A stretch of 64,000 nucleotides of DNA from Curtobacterium flaccumfaciens (GTDB lineage Bacteria > Actinomycetota > Actinomycetes > Actinomycetales > Microbacteriaceae). The notes under the pieces are model-generated. The model worked only from the letters and a program-made list of their open reading frames with translations, was not told where the DNA came from and made no database searches. Positions 63,296-64,000 of the stretch are shown here, piece after piece (position 1 is the first letter of the stretch; each line of letters opens with the position of its first letter). Made by a program: the position numbers and the translations under genes. The stretch covers positions 400,781 to 464,780 of the forward strand of contig NZ_JABMCF010000036.1 of assembly GCF_013359815.1 (NCBI RefSeq), given 5' to 3'.

Positions 63296-63329
63296 GTGAG
63301 CGCTCACATCCTGGCACGTGAGCGCTCAC
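63296..63329 (-). promoter_or_regulatory. Twin LacI-type operators and promoter of the ara operon
   Basis: GTGAGCGCTCAC occurs twice as a perfect palindrome (63296-63307 and 63318-63329), 22 bases centre to centre. On the minus strand TTGCAC just upstream and CAGGAT about 18 bases later fit -35/-10, so one operator fills the spacer and the other covers the start. The repressor gene is not in this window. Confidence 0.75.
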
Positions 63330-64000
63330 TCGTGCAACGCCGCGGCGCGCCGCCGGTCCGCCCGTCCCGCCAGCGGTCGAGACACCCCGCTCAGTTCCTC
63401 CGAACGGTCACGAACCGTCGTCCGGCATACCCGCTGCCGACGATTCCTGACCACTCGAGGTCCGACTCACGACGGGTCGTGACCGCGCGACGAACGAGGC
63501 CGGCGACGACGTGCGACCACCGCAACGCAACACCCGCGCACGTCCCGACCACCGGCTACCCCGCACCCGCGCACGTCCCGACCACCGGTCACCCCGCACC
63601 CACGCACGTCCCGACCACTCGCTGCCCCGCACCCGCGCACGTCCCGACCACCGGTCACCCCGCACCCGCGCAAGTCCTGACCACTCGCTGCCCCGCACTC
63701 GCGCAAGTCCCGACCACCGACCACCCCGCACCCGCGCACGTCCTGACCGCCCGCCGCCCCACACCCGCGAACGCCGATCCTCCGCACCACGACACCCCCG
63801 AACCGCGACACCCCGAACGGCGGCGCTCGGGACGGTCACGACACCCCGCTACCTCCCCACCGCGCGGTCACGAACTGTCGGCTGGAGGCGCGCCGAGCGA
63901 CGAAGCGTGACCGCTCGACCACGGCGGACGGGGTGTTGTGACCGCTCGACCACGAGCACCAGCACCAGCACCGGCACCGCCGAGATCGCACGCCGCGACC
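63330..64000. other. Gene-free repetitive stretch at the window end
   Basis: No frame has convincing protein character or a ribosome site; long frames in 63408-63910 are open because the repeat period is a multiple of three. Direct repeats of 40-41 bases (63381-63420 and 63840-63880, starting GACACCCCGCT and ending GTCACGAAC-T/C-GTCG) flank the tandem array. GTGACCGCTCGACCACG recurs at 63910 and 63940. Confidence 0.6.
63532..63772. repeat. 33-bp minisatellite, seven units plus a partial
   Basis: Units start with ACCCGCGCACGTCCCGACCA-like sequence at 63532, 63565, 63598, 63631, 63664, 63697, 63730 and (partial) 63763. Units ending ACCGGTCAC and ACTCGCTGC alternate in the middle, suggesting expansion by a 66-bp double unit. 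Confidence 0.85.

Noticed and set aside
63532..63772. CRISPR array
   Set aside because: Units are contiguous 33-mers with no unique spacers, and no cas gene is near.
63408..63839. Repeat protein encoded by the minisatellite
   Set aside because: Several frames on both strands are equally open because 33 is a multiple of three; no start context or domain favours any.

Overview
The window is high-GC DNA, densely packed with short overlapping operons, from an actinobacterium. Translated proteins, the sugar-catabolic gene set, pervasive ATGA/GTGA overlaps and many leaderless genes point to Microbacteriaceae, most likely a plant-associated Curtobacterium-like organism (inference from protein character; no search was run).

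Layout. 1-15.4 kb is an L-rhamnose / rhamnoside locus: a divergent MFS transporter (cut by the window edge), two LacI repressors, a CUT1 ABC importer without its own ATPase, a cytoplasmic GH78 alpha-L-rhamnosidase, then L-rhamnose isomerase, a fused rhamnulose-1-phosphate aldolase/lactaldehyde dehydrogenase, rhamnulokinase and an FMN L-lactate dehydrogenase. Together they convert imported rhamnosides to DHAP and pyruvate. The same LacI-type operator lies before the MFS gene and the isomerase, with relatives before the importer. 15.7-28 kb holds accessory functions: a secreted GH16 glucanase, a PEP-mutase family enzyme, two uncharacterised genes, an MFS efflux/esterase pair, a secreted SGNH hydrolase, a TetR/FAD-monooxygenase divergon, and an ArsR-like regulator/MFS pair. 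28-34 kb contains membrane genes including an aminoacyl-phosphatidylglycerol synthase overlapped with a membrane-anchored esterase, and a Nudix hydrolase. 34-40.2 kb is a ROK-regulated alpha-glucoside system (Tat lipoprotein SBP, two permeases, GH13 alpha-glucosidase). 40.5-44.9 kb has a NatAB-like ABC exporter, a small winged-helix regulator with a membrane partner, a TetR protein and PnuC.

45-48.5 kb is a surface-protein cluster: three consecutive secreted proteins with alternate (SipW/TasA-type) signal peptides plus a dedicated ER-type signal peptidase. 49-51 kb encodes an Eis-like acetyltransferase and a DUF2087-like protein. 51-56.4 kb is a complete oligopeptide/nickel-type ABC importer with a fused double ATPase. 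56.6-58 kb holds a low-complexity protein and a 36-residue membrane peptide. 58-63.3 kb is an araBDA L-arabinose operon followed by a histidyl-FAD alditol oxidase gene, with twin LacI-type operators before araB.

Non-coding DNA is unusually structured. A palindromic element with core CGGTGCCAGCTGGCACCG (or degenerate centre) recurs six times, mostly at gene ends. A second inverted-repeat element built on GTGCGAGGTT recurs three times. There are also tandem repeats at 3.1, 40.3 and 63.5 kb and a duplicated non-coding block at 48.6-49 kb. Ten or more genes start exactly six bases after a TANNNT-like -10 box, which indicates leaderless transcripts. I saw no rRNA, tRNA, insertion sequence or CRISPR array.
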